Assembly: GCF_000021305.1 (NCBI RefSeq)
Contig: NC_011774.1
Coordinates: forward strand, 62,001 to 126,000
Reading direction: 5' to 3'
Length of the DNA: 64,000 nt
DNA from: Bacillus cereus G9842
GTDB taxonomy: Bacteria > Bacillota > Bacilli > Bacillales > Bacillaceae_G
This document shows, piece by piece, positions 56,201 through 62,614 of the stretch. Under the pieces are notes generated by a model. It was not told the DNA's origin and did no database searches. It saw only the letters and a list, made by a program, of their open reading frames with translations. Each line of letters begins with the position of its first letter. The first letter of the stretch is position 1. The translations under genes were made by a program, and so were the position numbers.

Positions 56201-56719
56201 GAAATTATGCAGAACCGCCCCTATAAATCTGTTGAGGATATGTTATTAAGAGTTGATGGGTCAAAAGTGAATAAGACTAAAGTTACTGCATTAATAAAGT
56301 CTGGTTCTTTTGATAATCTAAGTAAAAATCGAAATCTCTTATTACGAAATTACATGCAGTTTCGTAATGAAGAATATGAACATATTCCAAAAACAACTAA
56401 CAAGGGTGACATTGTTGATTTTGAAAAAGAATGTTTTGGTGTAAGTATTACAGTCAAATCCAGATGGGAGAAGTTAGAAGAAGGTAAGAGTGCTCAATTT
56501 ACTGGAGTTATTCGTTCAGTAGAAAGTTGGAAAGCTCGTACTGGAAAAACGCACTATACACTTTCATTAGAGACTCAAGAAGAAGTAATCATGGTGACAG
56601 TATGGGGTTATCTAATGGAGAAGTACCAACAAACGCTAAGGCTAGGTAATAAGATAACAATCAAAGGAGAAAAGAGCAGAGATAAGTTTACAGCTAATTT
56701 TTTTCAAACTACTTGTTGA
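53228..56719 (+). CDS. dnaE: DNA polymerase III alpha subunit, DnaE type
   Basis: 1163 aa with GAGGGAG upstream. An N-terminal PHP domain begins CHLHVHSEESVLEG and continues ALGITDHGVCSAIPDF, with its metal-binding histidines present. The C-family palm follows, with GPGRGSGAGSLVCRCL (about residue 455) and the catalytic pair in PDLDVDYSYEG (about 492-502). Then come fingers motifs such as LGRPGPLDLIPTYV and a C-terminal OB fold (about 1090-1160, AQFTGVIRSVESWKARTGKT). This is the DnaE rather than PolC layout, with no internal exonuclease. The PHP region carries a ~110-residue insertion. It is the element's own replicative polymerase. Confidence 0.93.
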   Translation: MCRGCHLHVHSEESVLEGLSNVKHLVAKAKSSGMTALGITDHGVCSAIPDFITECLANGIKPIPGCEVYTTKNRLIKNEDMVEKRIKLCEKYMLIDKKGKPKLKVLHDFIRKVAKDMKVFEEKVHIILKDYLMSIGKRTEKTLDLFSTCEIDLENQFVSPSSKISKYKIDSFKKDIFDYIDHGNFHMVLLAINNKGLEDLYAIVSDAHINGFYSDPRTDLAYIRDRGLGNNIIATSACLGSYFSQLVLAGRIEEAKEHIHECKDTFHEFYLEKQATEIPKQIYVNAVIDQLAAETNTPKILTTDVHYANKEDNEIHDILVTSSIGKCINDENRLVYAHEFWMKTEEEMLVKCNDIEAWKNTMRIANKVNVTLPKEPLFPNFIVDGSETVEDLLRKKAWDGLFEMALTDGIDVNSYSKRLQYELDVICSEGFQDYFLIEEDMIDAAVKAGFLVGPGRGSGAGSLVCRCLKITWLDPIKYNLLFERFLNPERAGYPDLDVDYSYEGTRFVLNYLKQKYGIDKVAQIGTKGTLAARAVCRRTGKTLGLDTATQDAFAKAIPSRPGITLKEAYAEESMVQQYAQMYPKWWEAMLALEGHVSQVGVHAGGIVLSPEPITKVTPLRTDSEGIETTQYDMVWIEKLLVKFDVLKVETLDIVKKTLEFAGLWGKMNIYRDIDINDPLVFERVYNALNLSGIFQCESDLFKKIISEMKPNSFEDISVIVALGRPGPLDLIPTYVARKWGREELKYPFSALEPVLQETYGVWVYQEQIMQASRVLGGLTLGQSDMIRKGVSKKKHDLMNRWIDLMIYGSEEYKKRHAELVLQYPKDAEGKPTLWVDYDYAKQPYVEGAINRGFDEQTLLQIKIDWIKFGNYCFNKAHSAAYALLSVVTAWLKCYYPVEFMSALLTFSERKKDKNKKPKNIYYMKECEEMGITILPPDINESMAGWAPIKTETKGIFLANSFAGFTTETINKSNEIRYGLSSIAGVSGETVDEIMQNRPYKSVEDMLLRVDGSKVNKTKVTALIKSGSFDNLSKNRNLLLRNYMQFRNEEYEHIPKTTNKGDIVDFEKECFGVSITVKSRWEKLEEGKSAQFTGVIRSVESWKARTGKTHYTLSLETQEEVIMVTVWGYLMEKYQQTLRLGNKITIKGEKSRDKFTANFFQTTC

Positions 56720-56722
56720 TAT

Positions 56723-56876
56723 GTATGAAGTTGAAATGCTGGTATAAGAAGGGGCACATATGAATTCGTATATAAAACATCTATTTCATGTTACTGTTCG
56801 ATCATTGAAGCGAAAAACTTTCATAAAAGATTTTAAGTGTTGGTGGAAGTATAAGTATGAAGATCGCCCTTACTAG
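56723..56876 (+). pseudogene. Broken small Cys/His protein or 38-aa ORF
   Basis: The frame from about 56727 reads MKLKCWYKKGHI then stops; the overlapping frame from the ATG at 56760 (AGAAGGGG 5 nt upstream) gives a 38-aa basic peptide ending at 56876. The start resembles the 51-aa zinc-ribbon-like protein at 49330, so I read this as a frameshifted paralogue, though the 38-aa ORF could be translated on its own. Confidence 0.35.
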
Positions 56877-57062
56877 AAATCATGAGTTGTATAGATATGG
56901 TAGGAAAAGGAGCATACTACTTGGAAAAATAGAGGCGAACTAAAAACAACAAATAACACCACACCTAAATGCTAAAATTTCACGTACCGTAATAAAGAAA
57001 TAAAAAACCAAACAGCAGAACAAAAGAGGCTACACTGGCTTGTGTCGTCTAAACGTGCAGGA

Positions 57063-57173
57063 ATGTTTAGAATTGGAGGTTTACAATATGTTGTGACTTG
57101 TAATTCTATTGCAGTTGAAAAAGTAAATGATTCATACCCACGTTCAAATTCTAGCAACAATGCAACCAGCTAG
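57063..57173 (+). CDS. Possible small ORF or gene remnant
   Basis: 36 aa from an internal ATG; the open frame extends ~20 codons upstream without a good start (KNQTAEQKRLHWLVSSKR). The protein-like sequence FRIGGLQYVVTCNSIAVEKV ends inside a terminator hairpin. Probably the surviving 3' end of a longer gene. Confidence 0.3.
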   Translation: MFRIGGLQYVVTCNSIAVEKVNDSYPRSNSSNNATS

Positions 57174-57180
57174 AATTTTT
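57146..57180 (+). terminator. Terminator
   Basis: AAATTCTAGC pairs perfectly with GCTAGAATTT around a 13-nt loop, followed by T residues. It overlaps the stop of the small remnant at 57171-57173. Confidence 0.75.
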
Positions 57181-57235
57181 CACCAAAAAAGTCCCCTTAA
57201 CATTGTTAATCGAATCTTATTTACATAATATAATT

Positions 57236-57375
57236 ATGATTAATTACTGGGATTTGATGTTGAACAAAACTATTATGAAGATGCTAATTGCTTTCTTAAA
57301 TTCAATCGTTATTGTGTAGAAAGTAAACAATTATTCTTACATTCATACGAAGATTATTATTTTAACGAACATTAA
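57236..57375 (+). pseudogene. Small gene broken by one-base insertion
   Basis: MINYWD from the ATG at 57236 is separated by a single extra T (GATTTGATG) from a 41-residue open frame, FDVEQNYYEDANCFLKF through YEDYYFNEH, that ends at 57375. Joined, they would give a ~47-aa acidic protein. Family unknown. Confidence 0.33.
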
Positions 57376-57428
57376 TAGCTGAAATAACATTTGAGGAAAA
57401 TTCTATTCAAGAAGAAATGAAGATTTTA

Positions 57429-57455
57429 TGATATAATATATGTAATGCATTACAT
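57429..57455 (+). promoter_or_regulatory. Extended -10 promoter with perfect 16-bp palindrome
   Basis: TGATATAAT (-10 at 57432-57437) directly followed by ATGTAATGCATTACAT at 57440-57455, a perfect dyad and the best copy of the recurrent operator-like motif. It precedes the broken dUTPase gene by 18 bp. Confidence 0.65.
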
Positions 57456-57473
57456 GGAAGGTAGAAGGGGATT

Positions 57474-58046
57474 ATGGAGCTAACACTAACATAATTAGAT
57501 TATCAAACAAAAGTAAATGGAGAGCTAGAATTAAAGGGAAATCTGCCCGTAAAACTAATAGAAACAACAGGTAAAAACTTTGTCCTACAACGAAAATATC
57601 CAAGTAACGCTGGATTTGATTATCTTGCTCGAAAATTGATAAATCTATTATTATTAAGCCCGGTAAAAGGGCTTGTATTCCATTAAGTCTTGGTATCAAT
57701 ATTTCAATACATCATACTGAAGATTTGCGTCCTCGTAGTGACCTTACTAAGAAAAATAGGGTAATGGCTACTTATGGAACAATCGATATAGGTTATATAG
57801 GAGAAATACAAGCCAACATATTTAACCTTGGTAATGAAACACTCCATATTGAATCGGGAAATCGTATTGCACAATTAGTTGTATCACTGCTCGCTAAGCC
57901 TAATAAAGGATTCCTTTCTACAATTCTTGATGCATTTAGAACTCTATTAAAAAGAAAAGCAAACGGTGTTGCTGCTATGAAACTGGTAGATAATCTAGTA
58001 GAACTAGAAAAAAGATAGCAGTTTTGGTAGCTCAGGAGTTGCTTAA
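57474..58046 (+). pseudogene. dut: dUTPase (dut), broken
   Basis: The start MELTLT is followed by an in-frame TAA at 57492-57494 (codon 7), then LDYQTKVNGELELKGNLPVK and SNAGFD, typical of dUTPase motif I. A frameshift near 57640 leads to KPGKRACIPLSLGINISI, RPRSDLTKK (motif II, normally R-S-G-L), YGTIDIGYIGEI (motif III with its Asp) and NRIAQLVV (motif IV). A last shift at an A6 run (58008-58013) leads to SSFGSSGVA, the glycine-rich motif V, ending at 58046. A dUTPase would lower dUTP during phage replication; this copy needs at least three repairs to work. Confidence 0.78.
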
Positions 58047-58072
58047 AAAATTAAAGGAAGATGGTGTTCATT

Positions 58073-59167
58073 ATGGGTTTTAAAATGAAATACGAAATCG
58101 AAAAACAATACTTAACATCTAAAACAAAACGTCGCTCTGGTATTAAGATGCCTGGTGTTAAATTCATGGTTGCACATGATACAGGAAATCCTACATCTAC
58201 AGCGCAAAACAATGTTACATATTATGAGAATAGCCGCAATGAGATGTCAGCATCTGCACATATATTTGTAGACGACAAGCGAATCATTGAATGTATTCCA
58301 TTCTTAACAGGAACTCCTGAAAAGGCATGGCATGTACTCTATAATGTAACAAAAGATAATCAATTATTTGGTGGAGATGCTAATGATTATGCTGGTGGCG
58401 TTGAGTTATGTTTTGGTGGGAAAATTAATGGGGAAGAAGCGTATAAGCGTTATATTTGGGTGCTCGCTTATGCTTGTTACAAGTTTGGTCTTAATCCAGC
58501 TAACTCCATTACGGGACATGAAATTTTAGATCCAACACGAAAAGTTGATCCTAGCCAAGGTCTTCGTACAATGGGGAGAAGCTACTCTCAACTTTTAAAA
58601 GATATCGTTCGTGAATATAATAGCTGCATTAACGGTGGTGAAGATGTTACGATTTCTAAACCCCAACCACCAACAGGCGGCAGCGGTGAACCTATTGGTA
58701 AAGTTGTAATTACAGCAACGGCAGTAAGACTTCGTGATCGTCCTGGTATGGATGGCATTACTTTAAAATTATTAGATCATGGAACAGAGTGGGCGGTCTT
58801 TTACAAACAAGGAGACTGGTATAATCTTGGTGGCTCAAACCAATTCTGTACAGCGGATTCTGAATTTGTTAACTTTATTCCTTATAGAAATAATTCCGCT
58901 ATACCATCTTCTGATTCAAGTAGTACTCTTCCAGATGGAGTATTAAAAAAAGGGTCTAGTGGGGAATCCGTTCGAGCTGTACAAAAAGCATTAACAAGTG
59001 TATATTTCTATCCTGATAAAAGTGCACCTAACTATGGTTGTGATGGATTTTATGGAGACAAAACAGTGAATGCTGTATATCGTTTCCAATCTGTTTATTG
59101 CAGTAATGCTGATGGAATCTACGGCCCAGAAACAAAACGTAAATTAATTGAGCAAATTAACAAATAA
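58073..59167 (+). CDS. N-acetylmuramoyl-L-alanine amidase endolysin
   Basis: 364 aa. The ATG at 58073 has AAAGGAAG 12 nt upstream; an ATG at 58061 is adjacent to that site. Residues about 20-180 are an Amidase_2/PGRP-type zinc amidase: AHDTGNP carries the first His ligand, ITGHEILDP the second, with KVDPS providing the third-ligand region. A linker with PPTGGSG leads to an SH3-like domain at about 210-285 (ATAVRLRDRPGMDG; GDWYNLGG) and a C-terminal peptidoglycan-binding PG_binding_1 domain at about 300-362 (GSSGESVRAVQKAL; DGFYGDKTVNAVYRFQ). No signal peptide, so export depends on the holin. Confidence 0.88.
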   Translation: MGFKMKYEIEKQYLTSKTKRRSGIKMPGVKFMVAHDTGNPTSTAQNNVTYYENSRNEMSASAHIFVDDKRIIECIPFLTGTPEKAWHVLYNVTKDNQLFGGDANDYAGGVELCFGGKINGEEAYKRYIWVLAYACYKFGLNPANSITGHEILDPTRKVDPSQGLRTMGRSYSQLLKDIVREYNSCINGGEDVTISKPQPPTGGSGEPIGKVVITATAVRLRDRPGMDGITLKLLDHGTEWAVFYKQGDWYNLGGSNQFCTADSEFVNFIPYRNNSAIPSSDSSSTLPDGVLKKGSSGESVRAVQKALTSVYFYPDKSAPNYGCDGFYGDKTVNAVYRFQSVYCSNADGIYGPETKRKLIEQINK

Positions 59168-59234
59168 AAATAAACACTTAAAGGCTTTTTTCTAACGTAT
59201 TCGCCTACTTATTTTGATAAAAGGAGATTATAAT

Positions 59235-59318
59235 TTGAATGTTTCATGCACTTCCTGTGCATTGTTTGCATATATGCTTGTCATTCCTTTTACCTATAAC
59301 ACCGTACCATATTAGTTA
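59235..59318 (+). CDS. Possible 26-aa hydrophobic peptide
   Basis: A TTG at 59235 has AAGGAG 8 nt upstream and opens a frame of about 26 codons (NVSCTSCALFAYMLVIPF). An ATG at 59239 in another frame gives a similar-length peptide. The strong ribosome site is the only real support. Confidence 0.25.
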
Positions 59319-59341
59319 AATAACCAAAAAGGAGATGCTCC

Positions 59342-59581
59342 ATGGAAAAATATTTGGCACAAACACAGGCACTTTTAGGTATGATACAGGCCACTATTTC
59401 AGAAGAAGAATTAAAACAATCCAGTAAAGCAGGAGAAGAAATGTGGAAAGAAATCCGAGGAATTACAGATAATTACCAATTAAATATTCAAGAAATGCTA
59501 AATGCAATACTTAGTTGCCATTATACAATTTTAGAAGCAGTTAATGAACAAATTCATGAAACCAAAAAAGAAGAACAATAA
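59342..59581 (+). CDS. Small helical protein downstream of the amidase
   Basis: 79 aa with AAAGGAGA upstream. Helical and acidic (LLGMIQATISEEELKQSSKAGEEM), no membrane span. Family not recognised. It is followed by ~250 bp of AT-rich DNA in which I see no gene. Confidence 0.55.
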   Translation: MEKYLAQTQALLGMIQATISEEELKQSSKAGEEMWKEIRGITDNYQLNIQEMLNAILSCHYTILEAVNEQIHETKKEEQ

Positions 59582-59837
59582 TAATGGAACATTAAAATAA
59601 ACAGTTCAATTTTAATCATCTCATCAAATATTTTTTTACTTAAGGGTTTTTTTAGCAAAACATCCAAATTGACTAAAAATACGACCAGAACGTATTACTC
59701 GAAACAAGAAAACAAATTAGCGCTACGATTATATTATTCAGAATCACAACAGACTATCAATTCATACAATCTAAAGAATGCTATAGATGATCGGTAAAAA
59801 AATTGGCTCACTAACTAAAAAGAAAAGGGAATAAGTG

Positions 59838-60290
59838 ATGAATAAATATAACAAAGGGAATAAAGATTTAAATTATCTTTATATCATTATTTCAATAATC
59901 ACATTTGTGTTCATGTTAATAAATATAGGAACAGATTGCGAAATCTTTACTTTAATTACATCCACAAAAGTATTCATTTATGCAATTACATTATACGGAT
60001 TAATTAAATTAGATATCTACATGAAAATAAATATTTTAAAAAATGAAAGGGAGGAAAGGAAAATGAAAAGCATCAAGTTTTTTAGTAACTCTAACTTTTT
60101 CTTTTCTAGTGTATTATTAATATCACTATTTATGCTCCTTTTTCAAAACACGGTTGAATCAGTCACAACATTGTTTATATGTTTACTAATCACTAGTATT
60201 GGCTTACTATTAGTGAATATATATTTCACAACTGATAGAGCATTAAAAATGCATAGTAGTATATTAAATGATGAAAAAGAAGAAAAATAA
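59838..60290 (+). CDS. Four-helix membrane protein
   Basis: 150 aa. The ATG at 59838 lies 7 nt after AAAAGGGA; an in-frame GTG at 59835 is less well spaced. Four hydrophobic spans (YLYIIISIITFVFMLI; VFIYAITLYGLIKL; FFFSSVLLISLFMLLF; LFICLLITSIGLLLV) with a basic cytoplasmic loop between spans 2 and 3 (KNEREERKMKS). It could be an immunity, superinfection-exclusion or transport-type protein. No motif decides this. Confidence 0.55.
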   Translation: MNKYNKGNKDLNYLYIIISIITFVFMLINIGTDCEIFTLITSTKVFIYAITLYGLIKLDIYMKINILKNEREERKMKSIKFFSNSNFFFSSVLLISLFMLLFQNTVESVTTLFICLLITSIGLLLVNIYFTTDRALKMHSSILNDEKEEK

Positions 60291-60325
60291 AGAGCCTAAA
60301 AAGATCTTTTTTCTAACTTAATAAA

Positions 60326-60357
60326 GCAACCCCCTGCCAAAAATGACAAGGGGTTGC
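60326..60357 (+). terminator. Stable hairpin before the rep region
   Basis: GCAACCCC pairs with GGGGTTGC around a loop that can extend the stem further. The T tail is poor on both strands, so termination is likely but not certain. It separates the membrane protein gene from the replication leader. Confidence 0.5.
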
Positions 60358-60453
60358 TTGCGATTACATCTATTAATTTAATTAAGATAATTATAACAAA
60401 TGAAACAATAGGATACAAGTATTGTTTTTTAGCAAAGCTTGTAAAATTATGTC

Positions 60454-60499
60454 TTCACAGTTTGTAGTAATTTATGCTAAAATGGAAATGCGATTACAT
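60454..60499 (+). promoter_or_regulatory. Promoter with operator-like site upstream of rep
   Basis: TTCACA at 60454-60459, 18-bp spacer, TAAAAT at 60478-60483 with an upstream TG (extended -10). GGAAATGCGATTACAT at 60484-60499 resembles the recurrent palindrome with one extra G in the centre. This would be the rep mRNA promoter or that of a short RNA. Confidence 0.5.
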
Positions 60500-60592
60500 A
60501 CACTAGCAGGGGGACTGCTATGCCTATTAGGTGAAGTCTATCCTCATGTTAATGTTTGTTTAGTCGCACCTAAAAATAGAGTGCGTTTTTTT
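60486..60592 (+). ncRNA. Probable short leader RNA ending in a terminator
   Basis: From the promoter above, the transcript contains a TAGCAG-GGGGA-CTGCTA hairpin and ends in CGCAC..GTGCG followed by seven T residues (60565-60592). It could be a free-standing small RNA or an attenuated leader of the rep mRNA, since rep starts ~190 bp further on with no other + promoter that I can see. A 66-codon open frame across it has no ribosome site. Confidence 0.42.
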
Positions 60593-60635
60593 GTGCACCA
60601 AAAGAGATCTTTGAAAAAATAATACATGCTGACAT

Positions 60636-60724
60636 AAAAAAAGAACCTTTTCGTTGGGAGCGAAAGGGTTCTGGTAGAGAGTTACCGTAATTCACCAAAT
60701 AAAGGTGAGCTTTATCACATATGT
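60636..60724 (-). ncRNA. Counter-transcribed RNA opposite the rep leader
   Basis: On the minus strand TTGACA (60760-60755), an 18-bp spacer and TATACT (60736-60731) form a near-consensus promoter. Transcription would start near 60724, pass a TCACC-TTTATTT-GGTGA hairpin, and stop at a 12-position stem (60642-60672, one mismatch) followed by seven T. The ~89-nt RNA is fully antisense to the leader of rep. This is the layout of antisense RNAs that control copy number in Gram-positive plasmids. Inferred from sequence only. Confidence 0.62.
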
Positions 60725-60730
60725 AATGAT

Positions 60731-60760
60731 AGTATAACGGAAATTCTCTGTCATTGTCAA
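60731..60760 (-). promoter_or_regulatory. Promoter of the antisense RNA
   Basis: Minus-strand TTGACA at 60760-60755 and TATACT at 60736-60731 with an 18-bp spacer; the strongest consensus promoter in the region. Confidence 0.7.
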
Positions 60761-60780
60761 CGCAATGGGAGGAGAAAAAA

Positions 60781-61818
60781 GTGAGTGATTTTCAGGAGCA
60801 GAAGCTAAACTTAAAAGGGCGCACCGGAAAGCTACTTTACTACCGAAATATTGACACTGGTAGAGTCGCTGAGAAGGTAAGAATAGTAAAAGGGCAGCCG
60901 CAAACATATTTTACGCCGATATTGGATCGAGTATATTTTACAGAGAACGATGTTCGTAAATTCAACTTAGATCGCCTTGGCCAACCATTACCATATATGC
61001 ATGGTCATATTGTAATGATCCATGAATATGTGTATGATTTTTGGGGGCATTACATACAAGCAGAAGGATTAGCATTATACGGACACTTATTGCGTCATTG
61101 TTATGGTGATAAAAACTGGTGTTTCCCTGACTTGCCACTATTGGCACAAAAAATGGGGAAAAGTGCAAATACAGTTAAAAAGTATCTGAAAATACTTGAA
61201 GACTATGGCTTTGTTTATAAGTTTTTAGTGCAGAGCCAGAAAAATAACAAAATGGATGAAAGTCCGCTTTATAAGGTAAGAAAAAAGGTTCCCTTCCTAT
61301 CACAGGACTTGATTAATAAATTGCCTGAAAACCTAAAAGAGCACCATGAAAAATTCATGAATAGATTAGTAGAAAACTTTGAAGAGATTCCTGAATTCAA
61401 TGCGGAAACTGATTACTCTCAAATCTATGATGATCTAACAGAGAGTGGAGAGCTTAGAAAGAAACCTATATCTCCAATGCATATTCAGAAGAGTGAATTC
61501 CTAAAAACAAGAGAAATTAGAAAATCACGTTCTGAAAAAGATATTGATACCTGGATGAAAGTATTAGAGATCATTCAACATACAAAGAACGTTTCTAAGC
61601 CATCATTTGAAACGTGGTTTAAAGGGAGCATATTCCTTGAAAATGGAAACCATTTCTGTATATATAGTCGAACTAAGTTCGCTGCAGACTGGTTAGCATC
61701 ACATTATAAAGAGTTAATTATTGAATCTTTACAAGAATGTACGCATTTTGATGAAGATATTCATACACTTGTTTTTGACTACATGGAAGTAGCAGATGTA
61801 CAAACAGGAGAAGAGTGA
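60781..61818 (+). CDS. Plasmid replication initiator: winged-helix plus DnaA domain I
   Basis: 345 aa. The GTG at 60781 follows GGGAGGAG; an in-frame TTG at 60754 lies upstream without a site. Residues about 95-160 form a helix-turn-helix (LYGHLLRHCYGDKNWCFPDL then KSANTVKKYLKILEDYGF) typical of Rep and DnaD-type DNA-binding proteins. The last ~90 residues match DnaA domain I: WMKVLEIIQHTKNVSKPSFE, T-W-F-K-G, F-C-I-Y-S-R-T-K-F-A-A-D-W-L-A and a closing helix. DnaA domain I binds the helicase and regulators in bacteria, so this protein may bind the iterons and recruit the helicase itself. Domains II-IV of DnaA, including its AAA+ part, are absent. Confidence 0.8.
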   Translation: MSDFQEQKLNLKGRTGKLLYYRNIDTGRVAEKVRIVKGQPQTYFTPILDRVYFTENDVRKFNLDRLGQPLPYMHGHIVMIHEYVYDFWGHYIQAEGLALYGHLLRHCYGDKNWCFPDLPLLAQKMGKSANTVKKYLKILEDYGFVYKFLVQSQKNNKMDESPLYKVRKKVPFLSQDLINKLPENLKEHHEKFMNRLVENFEEIPEFNAETDYSQIYDDLTESGELRKKPISPMHIQKSEFLKTREIRKSRSEKDIDTWMKVLEIIQHTKNVSKPSFETWFKGSIFLENGNHFCIYSRTKFAADWLASHYKELIIESLQECTHFDEDIHTLVFDYMEVADVQTGEE

Positions 61819-61838
61819 GATTTCACTCTTCTTTTTTT
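61810..61838 (+). terminator. Terminator at the end of rep
   Basis: GAAGAGTGA and TCACTCTTC form a near-perfect stem followed by seven T. It overlaps the rep stop codon. Confidence 0.85.
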
Positions 61839-61985
61839 ATAGCCAAATTTCATTTCTTTATTCTAACTATTTTCAACTCGATTACTGAAGGGGATAGTAT
61901 AATAGAACTAGTAACTGAAGACGTGTGGTGGGAGATTGTATCCTTTCTTTCTCTGATCTCAAGGGAAAAAGGAGTTGTAACCGAT

Positions 61986-62155
61986 ATGGATTTTCACTAC
62001 AAATATAGCAGAATGCTACGAAATTATTCGTAACAGTATTCATAACAACTTTTGTAACTGCTTATGCAAATAAGCTTGTAAAAGGCAGTAATCAACGTAA
62101 AAGAGCCACCTCCACGTCAGCCAAACGTAATAAATGTAATTCAAAACGAAAATAA
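61986..62155 (+). pseudogene. Small membrane-protein gene with frameshift
   Basis: A start with AAAAAGGAG upstream reads MDFHYKYSRMLRNYS and stops. The overlapping frame continues NATKLFVTVFITTFVTAYAN, a membrane-type span, and a very basic tail (NQRKRATSTSAKRNK) to a stop at 62155. A TATAAT box lies at about 61898-61903. A single-base change would join the two parts. Could also be two unrelated small frames. Confidence 0.33.
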
Positions 62156-62196
62156 ACTTTTTGCAACCTACCACCTAACGGTAGAATTTATATATC

Positions 62197-62226
62197 AGAC
62201 GGGATGTTTCCAGCATCTCGTCTTTT
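62197..62226 (+). terminator. Terminator before the origin
   Basis: AGACGGGATG pairs with CATCTCGTCT (one wobble) followed by TTTTATT. Confidence 0.65.
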
Positions 62227-62354
62227 ATTATTATGCACTAATTTAAGTAGTTAAAACTATTCGTGTAAGAGAGTTCATCTCTACATACTCATCATAAAAA
62301 TTATCGGAACATTCACATCATTTATACTTAATGGATGACCCCGTTGTTATCGGC

Positions 62355-62614
62355 GTATCAAATTCTGATACCCTTGCCCATCAAAATTTGATACGCCGCC
62401 TATCAGAATTTGATACCCGTATATCCATTTTTTTACAACCAGCCTATCAAAATTTGATACCCTCGCCTATCAAATTTTGATACCCTAAAATAATAAATTT
62501 TTTTATTATTTATCAACAGCAGAATGCGTTTATCCCCAGAAAATCGCCCATCAAATTTTGATGGGTGAAAACTCGCCTATCAAAATTTGGCGGACCCCCG
62601 TCAAATTTTGATAC
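62355..62614. repeat. Origin iterons: eight palindromic TATCAAAATTTGATA repeats
   Basis: Copies start at about 62355, 62379, 62400, 62444, 62467, 62547, 62577 and 62600. Most are near-perfect dyads such as CTATCAAAATTTGATAC; the copy at 62547-62565 is a perfect palindrome with CCC/GGG ends. Iteron clusters beside a rep gene are characteristic plasmid origins, and dyad iterons suit binding by a Rep dimer. Confidence 0.85.
62484..62538 (+). other. DnaA-like boxes and AT-rich stretch inside the origin
   Basis: TTATCAACA at 62510-62518 and TTATCCCCA at 62530-62538 each differ from the DnaA box TTATCCACA by one base, lie in the same orientation, and start exactly 20 bp apart. An AT-only run (AATAATAAATTTTTTTATTA) precedes them. 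Together with the flanking iterons this is the probable core of the replication origin. Confidence 0.65.

Noticed and set aside
60422..60622. 66-codon ORF before rep
   Set aside because: No ribosome site; it spans a promoter, an operator-like site and a terminator, which explain the sequence better. A type I toxin was considered but no toxin-like peptide is present.
61815..62033. 72-codon ORF overlapping the rep stop
   Set aside because: It starts inside the terminator stem of rep and has no ribosome site. The better candidate there is the frameshifted small membrane gene at 61986-62155.
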